In this document: piece by piece, positions 15,857-25,225 of the stretch
Layout of the letters: every line of letters starts with the position of its first letter
Position numbering within the stretch: position 1 is the stretch's first letter
Source: Paenibacillus sp. 1001270B_150601_E10
GTDB lineage: Bacteria > Bacillota > Bacilli > Paenibacillales > Paenibacillaceae
Direction: 5' to 3'
Assembly: GCF_015558675.1 (NCBI RefSeq)
Contig: NZ_JADMOL010000001.1
Location: forward strand, 663,342 to 727,341
Length of the DNA: 64,000 nucleotides
The notes under the pieces: generated by a model
Seen by the model: the letters and a program-made list of their open reading frames with translations, nothing else
What the model was told of the DNA's origin: nothing
Database searches by the model: none
Position numbers and translations under genes: made by a program

Positions 15857-16483
15857 TTAAGCAAGCCTCATAAGCTCAGAAGGATGATACTGCGCGGCAG
15901 CATCCTTTAGATCGCCTTTGTACACAAGCTGGAGGCGAGCACATTGTCTAAAGTCTTCCGGAGTAACCCACTCCGACTGTTTTTGGAACAAATCACAGCC
16001 GCTGTACTGCAAGACAGAAGCAACGAATTGCGAGCAAAAATAAGCATTCTCCCGTTCAATTCTTACTCGGAATACAATGCCTAGAAGACCAATCAAGTTG
16101 TATCGATACTCATCCTTGTGCTGTTCGATCATTCTAATTCTTCTTCGAATCCGGTCATATACATCTTGCGTAACCGTGATCTTATAGAGTGCGCACAGGG
16201 TAGGACGATGACTAGATCGAATCAGGCTTCCATAGATCTGTTCGCGAACGAAGCCTCCGATAAAGGGATTGGCAGGATCTTTCCGGCCAAAGCTGTATAC
16301 TTCCGTCAATTTACGGTCAAACGCAATGGATACATGATTAAGCGGCTCACGTGTATACATCTTAATCATTTGAGACAACCATGTACCGGTGTCTGTTAAT
16401 AAAATATAAATCTCTTTTTGCTCCAACAATGGTATCACCCAATACGAATAAATATGAATTATTCTCATTGTATAAATACTCAT
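15857..16483 (-). CDS. Permuted papain-like (YiiX/NlpC-P60-type) protein
   Basis: A protein of up to 208 residues. NHVSIAFD supplies a candidate catalytic histidine and AYFCSQFVASVLQ a cysteine at the start of a helix, in the His-before-Cys order of permuted NlpC/P60 (YiiX/YebB-like) amidases or acyl-transferases. No signal peptide is obvious, so it may work in the cytosol. The start is uncertain: ATG at 16483 lacks a good site, and a TTG near 16429 preceded by GGGTGA gives a shorter protein beginning LLEQKEIYI. Neighbours give no functional clue. Confidence 0.65.
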   Translation of the reverse strand: MSIYTMRIIHIYSYWVIPLLEQKEIYILLTDTGTWLSQMIKMYTREPLNHVSIAFDRKLTEVYSFGRKDPANPFIGGFVREQIYGSLIRSSHRPTLCALYKITVTQDVYDRIRRRIRMIEQHKDEYRYNLIGLLGIVFRVRIERENAYFCSQFVASVLQYSGCDLFQKQSEWVTPEDFRQCARLQLVYKGDLKDAAAQYHPSELMRLA

Positions 16484-16698
16484 ACTTATTGGATACGATC
16501 TTCAGCCTAATTTACATCTAGACTTTAGTCGAGGATTGTATAAATGCAGGTCAGCATATCGGACAGAGAGTCTATTCAATCCATCCATGAACCAATAAAT
16601 AAACGATACATAGTAGAATAGATAGGCGAGATGGTTATGAGTCATGATCGATGAGGACTGATCCAAGAGGCAATAGAGATCATTCTTATTCTTATTCT

Positions 16699-16733
16699 AA
16701 AAAAGGAACAGTTGAGCAATCAACTGTCCCTTT
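16699..16733 (-). terminator. Terminator after the DEAD-box helicase gene
   Basis: On the minus strand AAAGGGACAGTTGA and TCAACTGTTCCTTT pair around a four-base loop and six T follow. Confidence 0.92.
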
Positions 16734-16740
16734 GATGTTC

Positions 16741-18402
16741 TTATTCAGAATCGGAATTGAAACGGGATTCGCGGTTCTCGTAGTTACGGCGCGGACGACG
16801 ATCTCCTCCGCCGGAACGATCTCCTCCACGATCGTACTCACGGCGATTGCCATAGTTACGGTTATCACCACGATTGTCTCCACGATTATCACCACGATTG
16901 TCTCCACGATTATCACCACGATTGTCCCCACGGTTGTTGTAACCGCCGCGACGATCCTTGTTGTCACGGTAGTTGCCACCACCGCCAGAGCCATAGCGGC
17001 CGCCACCGCTTCTTCCATATGGCGCGTTCAATCTACGGCCATTGGAGCGAATGTCTGGCTTACGGCGCTTCGCACGAATTGGATCCTCTGGAGTCAGGTT
17101 GACTTGAACATCCTTCTTCTCGCCTGTCAGCAATTTGAATGCTGCGCTTAGCAATTGAACAGAGTCATACTGCTCAAGAAGCTGCAGCGTAATTGCTTTG
17201 TATTCGTTCAGCTCGCCTGATTGGATCACATCGATCAAGCGATCTGCAACGACGCGCTGTTTGCCTTCGATTGCTTCTGCCAAGCTCGGCATAGGCTTGC
17301 GGTTAATGCGATGGCGCGTTACGCGCTCGATGAAGTGAAGATGATCCATCTCACGTGGCGTAACGAAGGACCAAGCACTACCTTCTTTACCTGCACGTCC
17401 TGTACGACCGATGCGGTGTACATAGGACTCTGGGTCTTGCGGCAAGTCAAAGTTGATAACGTGTGTAACGCCGGATACATCAAGACCACGTGCTGCAACG
17501 TCAGTTGCTACCAGCACGTCAATGCTGCCGTCACGGAACTTACGCATAACCGTGTCACGTTGGTTCTGGGACAGGTCACCATGAAGGCCGTCCGCTGTAT
17601 ATCCACGCTTCTGAAGAGCTTCAGACAGCTCATCTACACGGCGCTTCGTACGACCGAATACGATCGCAAGCTCTGGTGATTCCATATCAAGCAAACGGCT
17701 CAACGCATCAAATTTGGAACGTTCGTTAACTTCGATATAGTTCTGCTCAATAAGTGGCGCACTTACTTGCTTAGGCATAACGGATACATGCTCAGGATTT
17801 TTCAAGAATGTATTCGCGAGCTTTTGAATGTTAGGAGGCATTGTCGCGGAGAACAACATCGTTTGACGCTCTTCCGGCACAAGCTTCAAGATGGACGTAA
17901 TGTCGTCCATGAAGCCCATGTCGAGCATTTCATCCGCCTCGTCCAATACAACCGTATTGACATCATCCAGACGGATCGTCTTGCGGTTAATATGATCAAG
18001 CAAACGGCCAGGTGTACCGATAATAATTTGTGGGCGCTTTTTCAACGCGCGAATTTGGCGACCAATATCTTGTCCACCGTAAATAGCCAAAGAACGAACG
18101 CCCTTAAAGCGGGAAAGCTTGCCGATCTCTTCGGATACTTGAATCGCAAGCTCGCGTGTTGGTGTCATAACGAGGGCTACGACACGTTCTTCGCTTGGCT
18201 CGATCTTTGTAATAAGAGGAATACCGAACGCGGCTGTCTTACCTGTACCTGTTTGCGCTTGTCCGATCATATCACTGCCTGATAGCGCTACAGGAATCGC
18301 CTTTTCCTGAATCGGCGTGGATTCTTCGAATCCTAATTCTGTAATTGCTTGAAGTACTTTAGGCTCCAAGCCAAATTCTGCAAAATTTTTCAATATATTC
18401 AT
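16741..18402 (-). CDS. cshA: DEAD-box ATP-dependent RNA helicase (CshA-type)
   Basis: A 553-residue helicase with Q motif (GFEESTPIQ), [35 protein letters not shown] and HRIGRTGR all present. The tail from about residue 440 is basic and glycine-rich, with six tandem NRGD units and RGG-like pieces, and should bind RNA non-specifically. CshA unwinds structured RNA in the degradosome, ribosome assembly and cold adaptation. The ATG at 18402 follows AGAAGGAG by only one base; the in-frame TTG at 18393, eight bases from GGAG and giving [11 protein letters not shown], may be the real start. The gene is monocistronic with a strong terminator and a ~250-base upstream region. Confidence 0.93.
   Translation of the reverse strand: MNILKNFAEFGLEPKVLQAITELGFEESTPIQEKAIPVALSGSDMIGQAQTGTGKTAAFGIPLITKIEPSEERVVALVMTPTRELAIQVSEEIGKLSRFKGVRSLAIYGGQDIGRQIRALKKRPQIIIGTPGRLLDHINRKTIRLDDVNTVVLDEADEMLDMGFMDDITSILKLVPEERQTMLFSATMPPNIQKLANTFLKNPEHVSVMPKQVSAPLIEQNYIEVNERSKFDALSRLLDMESPELAIVFGRTKRRVDELSEALQKRGYTADGLHGDLSQNQRDTVMRKFRDGSIDVLVATDVAARGLDVSGVTHVINFDLPQDPESYVHRIGRTGRAGKEGSAWSFVTPREMDHLHFIERVTRHRINRKPMPSLAEAIEGKQRVVADRLIDVIQSGELNEYKAITLQLLEQYDSVQLLSAAFKLLTGEKKDVQVNLTPEDPIRAKRRKPDIRSNGRRLNAPYGRSGGGRYGSGGGGNYRDNKDRRGGYNNRGDNRGDNRGDNRGDNRGDNRGDNRNYGNRREYDRGGDRSGGGDRRPRRNYENRESRFNSDSE
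16862..16933. repeat. Three 24-bp tandem repeats inside the helicase tail
   Basis: Units at 16862-16885, 16886-16909 and 16910-16933; the first two are identical and the third differs at two bases. They encode (NRGD)x2 each. Confidence 0.92.
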
Positions 18403-18658
18403 GCTCCTTCTGTGTGGACAAACCACTGCCTTATCTATATTCTTAAGTATCGTGACATAGGTGACGAATGGCACATCCGCCTGTCGTCTTATCATATACA
18501 ATGCGAAGTGAAGCCTTCATGTGTTCACCCGCTTATTCGCTCATGCGTACATCTCATCAAAATGAAGCATACTCAAGAATATCTAAATCAGTATAACATA
18601 TTTAATTGTCTTATTACCAGTAAGAACATTTGAATTCGTTGGTTTTGGGGTGAATGGT

Positions 18659-19486
18659 TTGAAAAGGGTGTTTCACGTTCTAGTCATCATTTTAGGCGCA
18701 TTAAGCATGGCCATTGGGATGAAGCTTTTTTTAGTCCCAAATCACTTTCTAAGTGGCGGCATATCAGGGGTCTCCATGATAACGAGCTACTTTACAGACT
18801 GGAACATGAGTATTATTTATTTTGCTTTAAACTTGCCTTTGATGATTTGGGGCTGGTTTGCGCTCGGTCGCAGATTCATCTCTTACTCCATCATCAGCGT
18901 TGTGGCAACCACCTACTTCATTTCTCTTATTCCTGCGGTTTCCGTATCCGAGGAGCCTCTGCTCTGCGCAGTATTCGGCGGAACCTTTGTCGGGATCGGT
19001 GTTGGAATATCCTTACGGGTCGGAGGATCCACAGGTGGCTTTGATATCATCGGATCTATTGTTACCAAGTATCGCGATTTTCCAATCGGAAATATCTCGG
19101 TAACGATGAACGGGGTTGTCATCATTACCCACGGACTGCTGACGAAGAACTGGGAGCTTGTGCTTTACTCGATGGTTTCCATCTTCACAACGGGAAAAGT
19201 GATGGATTTTATTTTCATCAATCACTATAAGGTAACGGTGTATATCATCACAAGCAACAAAGAGATTCTGATGGAAAAGCTGCTGTCTTTGCCCCACGGC
19301 ATTACCGTGATCAAGACTCGCGGAGCCTTCTCTGATATCGAACGGGATATGCTTATGACCGTAACGACTCGTTATGAGCTGTCAGATTTGAAGCGAGTGA
19401 TTAGGGAGGCGGATCCGAAAGCCTTTGTCAATATCGTGGAGACGGTTGGTGTAATCGGAAATTTCCGCAAACCAAAAGCCTTTTAA
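18659..19486 (+). CDS. YitT/DUF2179 membrane protein
   Basis: A 275-residue protein with five or six N-terminal membrane helices (DUF161, including SGGISGVSMI and GGSTGGFDIIG) and a cytosolic DUF2179 domain in the last ~85 residues (ITVIKTRGAFSDIERDMLMTV). This is the YitT/YpjC/YqfU architecture common in Firmicutes, of unassigned transport or sensing function. TTG at 18659 is preferred since GGGGTGA lies just upstream; a GTG at 18650 is part of that same site. Confidence 0.87.
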   Translation: MKRVFHVLVIILGALSMAIGMKLFLVPNHFLSGGISGVSMITSYFTDWNMSIIYFALNLPLMIWGWFALGRRFISYSIISVVATTYFISLIPAVSVSEEPLLCAVFGGTFVGIGVGISLRVGGSTGGFDIIGSIVTKYRDFPIGNISVTMNGVVIITHGLLTKNWELVLYSMVSIFTTGKVMDFIFINHYKVTVYIITSNKEILMEKLLSLPHGITVIKTRGAFSDIERDMLMTVTTRYELSDLKRVIREADPKAFVNIVETVGVIGNFRKPKAF

Positions 19487-19510
19487 GCATATAGCATACG
19501 AAAACACAAA

Positions 19511-19590
19511 CAAGCTCAATAGCTTCTTCTACGGATGATATGGGAATGGCTGATTCCCAAGACGCAGAATTCGCTTTTGAGCTTTTTTTG
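19511..19590 (+). terminator. Terminator after the YitT gene
   Basis: AAGCTCAA (19512-19519) and TTGAGCTT (19577-19584) bracket an inner hairpin TGGGAAT-N5-ATTCCCA-like and a run of seven T follows. Confidence 0.65.
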
Positions 19591-19656
19591 AATATAGATG
19601 CAAGAAGTCGGAATATTTCGCAATAAGAACCTTTTCTCCGAGTTGCCTCAAAATCC

Positions 19657-19869
19657 CTACTTCACAAATACATAGCCTGCGCCCTTTGAAAGTCTTTTCT
19701 TCTCCACAATGGACAGTTCATCCCACTCCTTGTCCATCATTCCTTTATCCATGAGGACCTCGGCCTGTTGGAAGGCTTCCTCCTCTGTTCCCGCAATGAC
19801 AACACAATCCAGCTGTTGATTAGAAGATGAGGCTTCAAGACGATACAAGTACATATTAGACATTTCCAT
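19657..19869 (-). CDS. DUF3906-like small protein
   Basis: A 70-residue protein. The ATG at 19869 lies eight bases from AAAGGAG. The opening MYLYRLEA and the end VEKKRLSKGAGYVFV resemble DUF3906, a small Bacillales family. Between them TEEEAFQQAE suggests a short alpha/beta fold. Function unknown; no signal peptide. Confidence 0.62.
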   Translation of the reverse strand: MEMSNMYLYRLEASSSNQQLDCVVIAGTEEEAFQQAEVLMDKGMMDKEWDELSIVEKKRLSKGAGYVFVK

Positions 19870-20020
19870 CAGCATAGCTCCTTTTGAATTAATACTCACT
19901 CTTTACTAATTATATTATTGTCATTATACATGAGCCTAGGAGCGAAGCAAGAATAACGCGGCAAATTGAATGAAAAGCATATTCATACATTCATATTTAT
20001 CACTGGAGAAGAGACGTTTA

Positions 20021-21274
20021 TTATAACGACCCTTTCTTATTGTATACGCCGATATCCTGAATGAAATAAGTCCCGTTCTTCTCACTGCCGTTAAAGGAGC
20101 GGATAACAAGGCGAAGGGCTTTTACCTTTTCTACGAATTCAGCATGCGTGTCATGCGTTTCCAGCTCTTCCCCTTCATTTGTCCACAATGCACCATCTAC
20201 CTCTGCAATCTTGCGCCAATTTGTCAGACCATCCTCCGACACTTCAATATCCCATTGCGCGGGCCCTTTGTGCTTGCCCTCTCTAGTCGTCAGGGTCACG
20301 GTGTCAAAGGTTTGCGGCTCCAGCCAATCCAAATAGTACATGTGCGGCAAGGGCTCTGCTGGCTTACTTTCAAGGAATGTCTCTTTGTCTCCATCATTAA
20401 TATAGCAAATGTGTGACTCCGCCTTATACAAGTCCCCCCATGTGATATCATTCCCTACTCCGCTGGTGGCTTGGGAAGCTAGGTTATCTGTCTGTCCTGC
20501 TTGTCTAGGCAATACGCATTCCATCGGCATTCCGGCACGCTTATATACACGGAGGTAATCCACAAGAAACTCCTTCGGATACGGAATGGCTTCGTCCAAT
20601 TCGCCGATCCAGCCTCCATTCCCATCGTTGATCTGAAGCAAAGTAGCCATCGGATAATCTGGCGACTGATCAATCTGCCAATAAAGCTTATGGTCCAAAT
20701 AGAACTTCATCCCGGTCTCATCCCACTCTAAGGCGTACACATGAAAATCCTGCGACAAGTCCACGTCTGTACGGTAAGGGATGTGCGCATATTTTAGTTT
20801 GGAATCCCGCAGTGCGTGGAGGGTTGTGTTTAGCAAGCAGGTGTCTTTTCCAAGCAGCTCGAAGATATCGATCTCGGCATTCTGCTCCTTCTCATGTTCC
20901 ATTCCAATCATCCACCAGGCTGAATTCAACCCGCTGCCCTTTGCAACTTTCGCACGGAGCTCAAAATAACCGTACTGCGTGACCAGATTCATAACAGCCC
21001 GATCATGATGATCGATCCCGAGTTGATCGGAATAGCGGTGCATGCCATCACGCATTCCCGTTGTGATTGCCGAGACATGCTTGTCGACATCAGGCAGACG
21101 CAAGACGATGCAGCTATCGCGGAACTCATAATCGGCAAGCGCATCAGGTCTCTTTTTCCAATGCGAGATGCCATAGGGCGAAAACGTGTTAGGATTTAGC
21201 ACAGGCCCTTCAAACTCCTCTTGAAATACAAGGGTCCATCCTTCTTTATAAAGCGGGTCTAAGGTCTCTTTCAT
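20021..21274 (-). CDS. GH16-family glycoside hydrolase with C-terminal discoidin-like domain
   Basis: A 417-residue enzyme. Residues ~12-255 form a concanavalin-like GH16 domain; AEIDIFELLG provides the E-x-D-x-x-E catalytic pattern, and the flanking NSAWWMIG and VYALEWDETGMKFYLD strands are typical of laminarinases and related beta-glucanases. Residues ~285-415 look like an F5/8-type (discoidin) sugar-binding domain (TLTTREGKHKGPAQWDIEVS, KALRLVIRSF). There is no signal peptide, so either the enzyme is cytosolic or exported by another route, unusual for GH16. GGAG lies ten bases from the ATG. The AraC-type gene(s) upstream on the same strand may control it. Confidence 0.85.
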   Translation of the reverse strand: MKETLDPLYKEGWTLVFQEEFEGPVLNPNTFSPYGISHWKKRPDALADYEFRDSCIVLRLPDVDKHVSAITTGMRDGMHRYSDQLGIDHHDRAVMNLVTQYGYFELRAKVAKGSGLNSAWWMIGMEHEKEQNAEIDIFELLGKDTCLLNTTLHALRDSKLKYAHIPYRTDVDLSQDFHVYALEWDETGMKFYLDHKLYWQIDQSPDYPMATLLQINDGNGGWIGELDEAIPYPKEFLVDYLRVYKRAGMPMECVLPRQAGQTDNLASQATSGVGNDITWGDLYKAESHICYINDGDKETFLESKPAEPLPHMYYLDWLEPQTFDTVTLTTREGKHKGPAQWDIEVSEDGLTNWRKIAEVDGALWTNEGEELETHDTHAEFVEKVKALRLVIRSFNGSEKNGTYFIQDIGVYNKKGSL

Positions 21275-21396
21275 CGTCAAAACGCTCCTCTACTCGATGA
21301 TTGAATCTATATTTGCCCTTAGTTTAATGCGCTTGACGCAGGAAGTATTTAGCCCAAAGTAACACTTTTTCAGCTGAAATCGCACGAAAGAATCGG

Positions 21397-21795
21397 TTAT
21401 TCCTTTTTATAAGGGGATGCCATGTCAAGCGAGGAGTTCATAGTCCCGATGAATTGGCTTAGACTGACGCCAAGCCTCTTCTTGAACATCCGGCTAAAGG
21501 AATGAACATCCTCATAACCCACTTCATTGGCGATCTCGCTGATTGACATATTCGTCATCATCGCAAGCTGTTTTGCCTTGTCAAAACGAATTTCGGTCAA
21601 AAAATCAAGCGGCGTCTTGCCGTAGCATAGGCGGAACTGGCGTATGATATAATTTCGGCTAAGCCCTGTTATGTCGCAAAGCGTTTCCAATCGAATCTTC
21701 GTATAGTAGTTCTCCTTGATATAATTGCAAACATGAACCATCTTCATATTCACTTTCGAATTTGATACATGCTCTCGAACGCTATACCCCTTCAT
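21397..21795 (-). CDS. AraC-type DNA-binding domain (C-terminal half of a split regulator)
   Basis: A 132-residue frame containing both AraC helix-turn-helix motifs: IRLETLCDITGLSRNYIIRQF and ISEIANEVGYEDVHSFSRMFKKRLG. It starts at an ATG that overlaps the stop of the upstream frame as ATGA (21792-21795). Alone it resembles a SoxS/MarA-sized regulator, but the upstream frame encodes the matching cupin sensor domain, so the two probably derive from or act as one ~290-residue AraC regulator. Confidence 0.85.
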   Translation of the reverse strand: MKGYSVREHVSNSKVNMKMVHVCNYIKENYYTKIRLETLCDITGLSRNYIIRQFRLCYGKTPLDFLTEIRFDKAKQLAMMTNMSISEIANEVGYEDVHSFSRMFKKRLGVSLSQFIGTMNSSLDMASPYKKE

Positions 21796-22277
21796 AACCG
21801 CGAGAGTATCGATAACAGCTTACCTTGAGCCAGCATAGCTCCTGCCTTTGTCTGATCTTGTGTCCCTTGGATGAGGGTTAGGAAAGGCTGCAGCAACTCA
21901 CAACTGCCATCATTCCCCAAATAATAACCTTTCTTCAAGAGTGGGTCTAAAGGATCTTTAGCTCTTCCAAAATGAAAGGTCACGGTAATTCCGCAGTATC
22001 CCTCCACCTTTGATGGATGCAAGGATCGAAGGACATCTGGCGGGATCAAATACACATCTCCTTTTTCAAGGATATAGGACTTCTTATCGATATGCTGCTC
22101 CGCACCGCCCTCGATGCCATACACCAGCTGATACTGCGGTACGTATTGAGGCGTCATAAACCAGTTGTCCGGCGGATTGAACATATGGGCAAGCGTTATG
22201 TAAGGAGGGAAGAAGAAACGCTCCTGCAGGAAAGGGATCGTATCGATGGGATTCATGACAGGAAGCTTGTTCAGCAC
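21792..22277 (-). CDS. AraC-type cupin sensor domain (N-terminal half of a split regulator)
   Basis: About 161 residues with a cupin core: IEGGAEQHIDKKSYILEKGDVYLIPP and YCGITVTFHFG, the usual ligand-binding part of sugar-responsive AraC regulators. It ends in GKLLSILSRL just where the linker to the DNA-binding half should begin. The start is uncertain: GTG at 22277 is nine bases from AAAGG; an ATG at 22286 directly abuts it. Together with the downstream frame it probably controls the adjacent GH16 gene. Confidence 0.7.
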   Translation of the reverse strand: MLNKLPVMNPIDTIPFLQERFFFPPYITLAHMFNPPDNWFMTPQYVPQYQLVYGIEGGAEQHIDKKSYILEKGDVYLIPPDVLRSLHPSKVEGYCGITVTFHFGRAKDPLDPLLKKGYYLGNDGSCELLQPFLTLIQGTQDQTKAGAMLAQGKLLSILSRL

Positions 22278-22463
22278 GATATTCATCCTTTCTCGTGTCA
22301 GACGGTCGTTAAGTGCATAACACAACTTGCGTAACAACACTTTAGATGCTCACATCATAGCAAACTTGCTGAGTGTGATCATGCTATTTCTTCACAATAG
22401 TTAAAAAAAGCCCATTACCTCACAAAATGTGAAGACAGAGCCTCTTTCTTTCATGTAGACAAA

Positions 22464-22493
22464 GAAGCCTCTAGGAGACCTAGAGGCTTTCTG
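22464..22493 (-). terminator. Terminator after pfkA
   Basis: AAGCCTCTAGG-AGA-CCTAGAGGCTT is an 11-bp perfect stem; on the minus strand it is followed by CTTCTTTG. Confidence 0.8.
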
Positions 22494-22515
22494 TAACGTT
22501 ATTTGGAGTTAATCC

Positions 22516-23487
22516 TTATTGAGACAAACGATTTGCAAGCTCATACAATTCCATGTTGAATTCCTTCTTCGTGTTCACTACAAGATCGATATCTGTAGCG
22601 ACAAGCTCTCCGTTAATGATACCACAGCCCTTGCCGGATACGCCTGCCATCAATTGTTGAACAGCGAAGTCACCAAGACGGCTAGCCAAGATACGGTCGA
22701 ATGGAGTTGGGCAACCGCCGCGTTGGATGTGGCCAAGCACGGTTACACGAGGCTCTACTGTTGGGCAGCGCTCGATAATGCCGTTGCAGATATCTTCGCC
22801 TTTACCCACGCCTTCTGCAACTAGAACGATACTGTGGCGTTTGCCTGCTTCAAAGTTGTGTCTCATGCGCTCTGCAACTTCATCGAGATTGAATGGAACT
22901 TCTGGAACCAAGATGGACTCCGCTCCGCTTGCAAGACCTGCATACAAAGCGATGTCGCCGCAGTGACGTCCCATTACTTCTACGACAGAAGAACGCTCAT
23001 GGGAGCTCATTGTATCGCGAAGTTTGTTTACTGCATCTACTACGACACCTACTGCTGTATCAAAGCCGATTGTGTAGTCCGTAAAGGAAATATCATTGTC
23101 AATCGTGCCTGGAAGCCCCATTGTCTTAATACCCAATTTGGACAATTTGTTTGCGCCTTGGTACGAACCGTCACCACCGATAACGATCAAACCATCGATG
23201 CCGCGTGCGCGAAGAATTTCAGCACCTTTTTGTTGGCCTTCTGGAGTTGTAAACTCTTTACAGCGTGCGGATTGAAGAATCGTACCTCCACGGTGAATAA
23301 TATCACCCACGCTGCGCAGATCCATTTGACGCATATCGTCATTCAATAGTCCTTGGTAACCGCGTTGAATCCCATATACTTCAAGACCATGATAAAGGGC
23401 AGTACGAACCACTGCGCGGACGGCAGCATTCATCCCTTGAGAATCTCCACCACTTGTGAGAATTGCAATTTTTTTAACAGCAGACAT
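22516..23487 (-). CDS. pfkA: ATP-dependent 6-phosphofructokinase
   Basis: A 323-residue PfkA of normal length. Visible are the ATP site TSGGDSQGMNAA, GGDGSYQGA, the catalytic PGTIDND, the fructose-6-phosphate region MGRHCGDIALYAGL and GHIQRGGCPTPFDR. GGAGG precedes two adjacent ATGs (23490, 23487); the second is spaced best. It performs the committed glycolytic step. In many Bacillales pfkA is followed by pyk; here a terminator follows and the gene upstream is ytpB, only 24 bases away, so the two may be co-transcribed. Confidence 0.96.
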   Translation of the reverse strand: MSAVKKIAILTSGGDSQGMNAAVRAVVRTALYHGLEVYGIQRGYQGLLNDDMRQMDLRSVGDIIHRGGTILQSARCKEFTTPEGQQKGAEILRARGIDGLIVIGGDGSYQGANKLSKLGIKTMGLPGTIDNDISFTDYTIGFDTAVGVVVDAVNKLRDTMSSHERSSVVEVMGRHCGDIALYAGLASGAESILVPEVPFNLDEVAERMRHNFEAGKRHSIVLVAEGVGKGEDICNGIIERCPTVEPRVTVLGHIQRGGCPTPFDRILASRLGDFAVQQLMAGVSGKGCGIINGELVATDIDLVVNTKKEFNMELYELANRLSQ

Positions 23488-23511
23488 CATTGTTTCCTCC
23501 CTCGTCATCCT

Positions 23512-24591
23512 CTAATACATATGTTTTCTAATCCAGTGGCTGTTGATCCAGAAAAAGACCCTCATAAGGGGACTCCCCTTCATCAACCTTTTGGAAACTT
23601 GCAATACTTCTGCTTGCTCTCTAACCTTGTGATCGGATAGATACAACGCGAGCAATCCTTCAATAATCATGCGGTGATAACGCGCATTTGGAAGTTTGCT
23701 CGTCGATTGCTTCGCCATATTCGCAAAGTGCTCGATCCTTAAGATAACCGTTTCCTGATCGGGATAGTAATTACAAAAATTCAAGTCGCCCCCGATGCGG
23801 TCTTCCTCCTGATCGATAAGATAATCAAGCAGAATATGTAAACCACATACATACGGAAAATAGGCCTCACGTATGATACGGGCGTGCTCCCTCGTAATAT
23901 CTTCATCGACTGCAACAGCAAATAAGTAGAACATCCCAAGCGTCGACCCTGTTGCGGCAGCAAATTCATTCCACCCAAGAGAAGAATACGTCTTCTGATG
24001 AGGTTCCCACCATGCAAGCAAAGCAGGCTCTCGCTTCGATTTGTCTATATGCTTATAAACCTGAAGATCTGTATACCAAGTAACAAGCTGAACGATCTCA
24101 TCTCGCACCTGATGATAGCCTGGCAGCTTTGCAATGGAAGCACGGCAGGTTGTCACCAGCGCATGCAAATAGCCTCCATCCTCTCGCTCATCACGCAGGG
24201 CATAATAGTCTGTTAGCGGTCGCTCTGGCTGTACGGCATCCAGCATCGATTGATGCAGCAGTCTGAAATCCTCTGGATCAAGCGACGTGCTTCGATCACA
24301 TAAGTTATCCAAATAATCGCTTATCGTCTGAAATGCGACAATCAATGGAATCAAGATATCTCTTTTGTCCGGATAGATCGCTGCATATACAGACCCACCC
24401 TCGCAATGAAACTGCTTGGTGGATAGGCTGGCTAATGCCTGGGTTCTTAGCTCCTCGTCTGGAATCAAGGCTGCTCTTGTTGACCAACGAGCCAGTTCCT
24501 GACGAACCTCAGGCAGCAAATATTTGTATACACGATACATTAAACGTAAAGGCTCGCTTGGAGCACTCTGAGCATGTAATTGCCGGTACAA
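23512..24591 (-). CDS. ytpB: Tetraprenyl-beta-curcumene synthase (DUF2600)
   Basis: A 359-residue DUF2600 protein. The start is TTG at 24591 with GGAGG six bases upstream. The aspartate-rich segment ISDYLDNLCDR and the later LDYLIDQEEDRIGGDLNFCNYY match YtpB of Bacillus subtilis, a large-terpene (class IB) synthase that cyclises heptaprenyl or similar diphosphates to tetraprenyl-beta-curcumene, precursor of sesquarterpenoids. The partner cyclase SqhC is not in the window. Location just upstream of pfkA is not the B. subtilis arrangement. Confidence 0.9.
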   Translation of the reverse strand: MYRQLHAQSAPSEPLRLMYRVYKYLLPEVRQELARWSTRAALIPDEELRTQALASLSTKQFHCEGGSVYAAIYPDKRDILIPLIVAFQTISDYLDNLCDRSTSLDPEDFRLLHQSMLDAVQPERPLTDYYALRDEREDGGYLHALVTTCRASIAKLPGYHQVRDEIVQLVTWYTDLQVYKHIDKSKREPALLAWWEPHQKTYSSLGWNEFAAATGSTLGMFYLFAVAVDEDITREHARIIREAYFPYVCGLHILLDYLIDQEEDRIGGDLNFCNYYPDQETVILRIEHFANMAKQSTSKLPNARYHRMIIEGLLALYLSDHKVREQAEVLQVSKRLMKGSPLMRVFFWINSHWIRKHMY

Positions 24592-24700
24592 GAATAGCCT
24601 CCGTTCTCCTCACACAGAAGATGCGAACTCGTTATACATTTTAGCCAAAACTTATTATATTACGAAGTGACAGATTGCACAAACATTCTGTACTTTCAAT

Positions 24701-25015
24701 TTAATGGTGAGATTTGGCATCTAATTCTTGCTGTGTGCGGTACCACAAATTCAAGTCGTTAATCGTACTTGCGAGTTCTGCAATTTCTCCATTTAATTTG
24801 CAGGACATGTCAAAATTATCTTCATCAAACAAGGCATTCTGCTTCAGAATGACCTTCTGTTCAATCTCCTTGATTCGATCCGGAATCGTTCCGCGAATTT
24901 CCTCCCAATGGAGCAAGATCTCGCTTTGTTCCTTTTCGGACAGCTGATCCCACTCTCCAGTTAAGGACGGAATCAATATTCCAAGGCGCTCATCCCACAT
25001 AAAATAAGGTTCCAA
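24701..25015 (-). CDS. Hypothetical helical protein
   Basis: A 104-residue acidic protein that I do not recognise. TTG at 25015 has AAAGGAG nine bases upstream. Residues ~20-95 are predicted helical, with heptad-like stretches (IRGTIPDRIKEIEQKVILKQ, LNGEIAELASTINDLNLW) that could form a coiled coil. No signal peptide or membrane segment. It lies between ytpB and a divergent MFS gene. Confidence 0.65.
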   Translation of the reverse strand: MEPYFMWDERLGILIPSLTGEWDQLSEKEQSEILLHWEEIRGTIPDRIKEIEQKVILKQNALFDEDNFDMSCKLNGEIAELASTINDLNLWYRTQQELDAKSHH

Positions 25016-25225
25016 ATATCATAACTCCTTTAACGATTCATTGCGAATCCATGTACTGGCAATCCTTTTATCTTGTGCAAAAAGATCACCTCCATCCCCT
25101 CCGCAAGTCTATGCCTCGAAATATTAGCTGTCTAGTTTAAAAAGACCTGCTATACTACTTCAGTAGCTTTAAATGCTTACAAACTTCATCACTACAGCAT
25201 GAGCAAGGCGGGAAGGAGTACATCA

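Noticed and set aside
17767..18282. 171-residue frame antisense to the DEAD-box helicase
   Set aside because: Complement of conserved helicase motifs; no ribosome-binding site.
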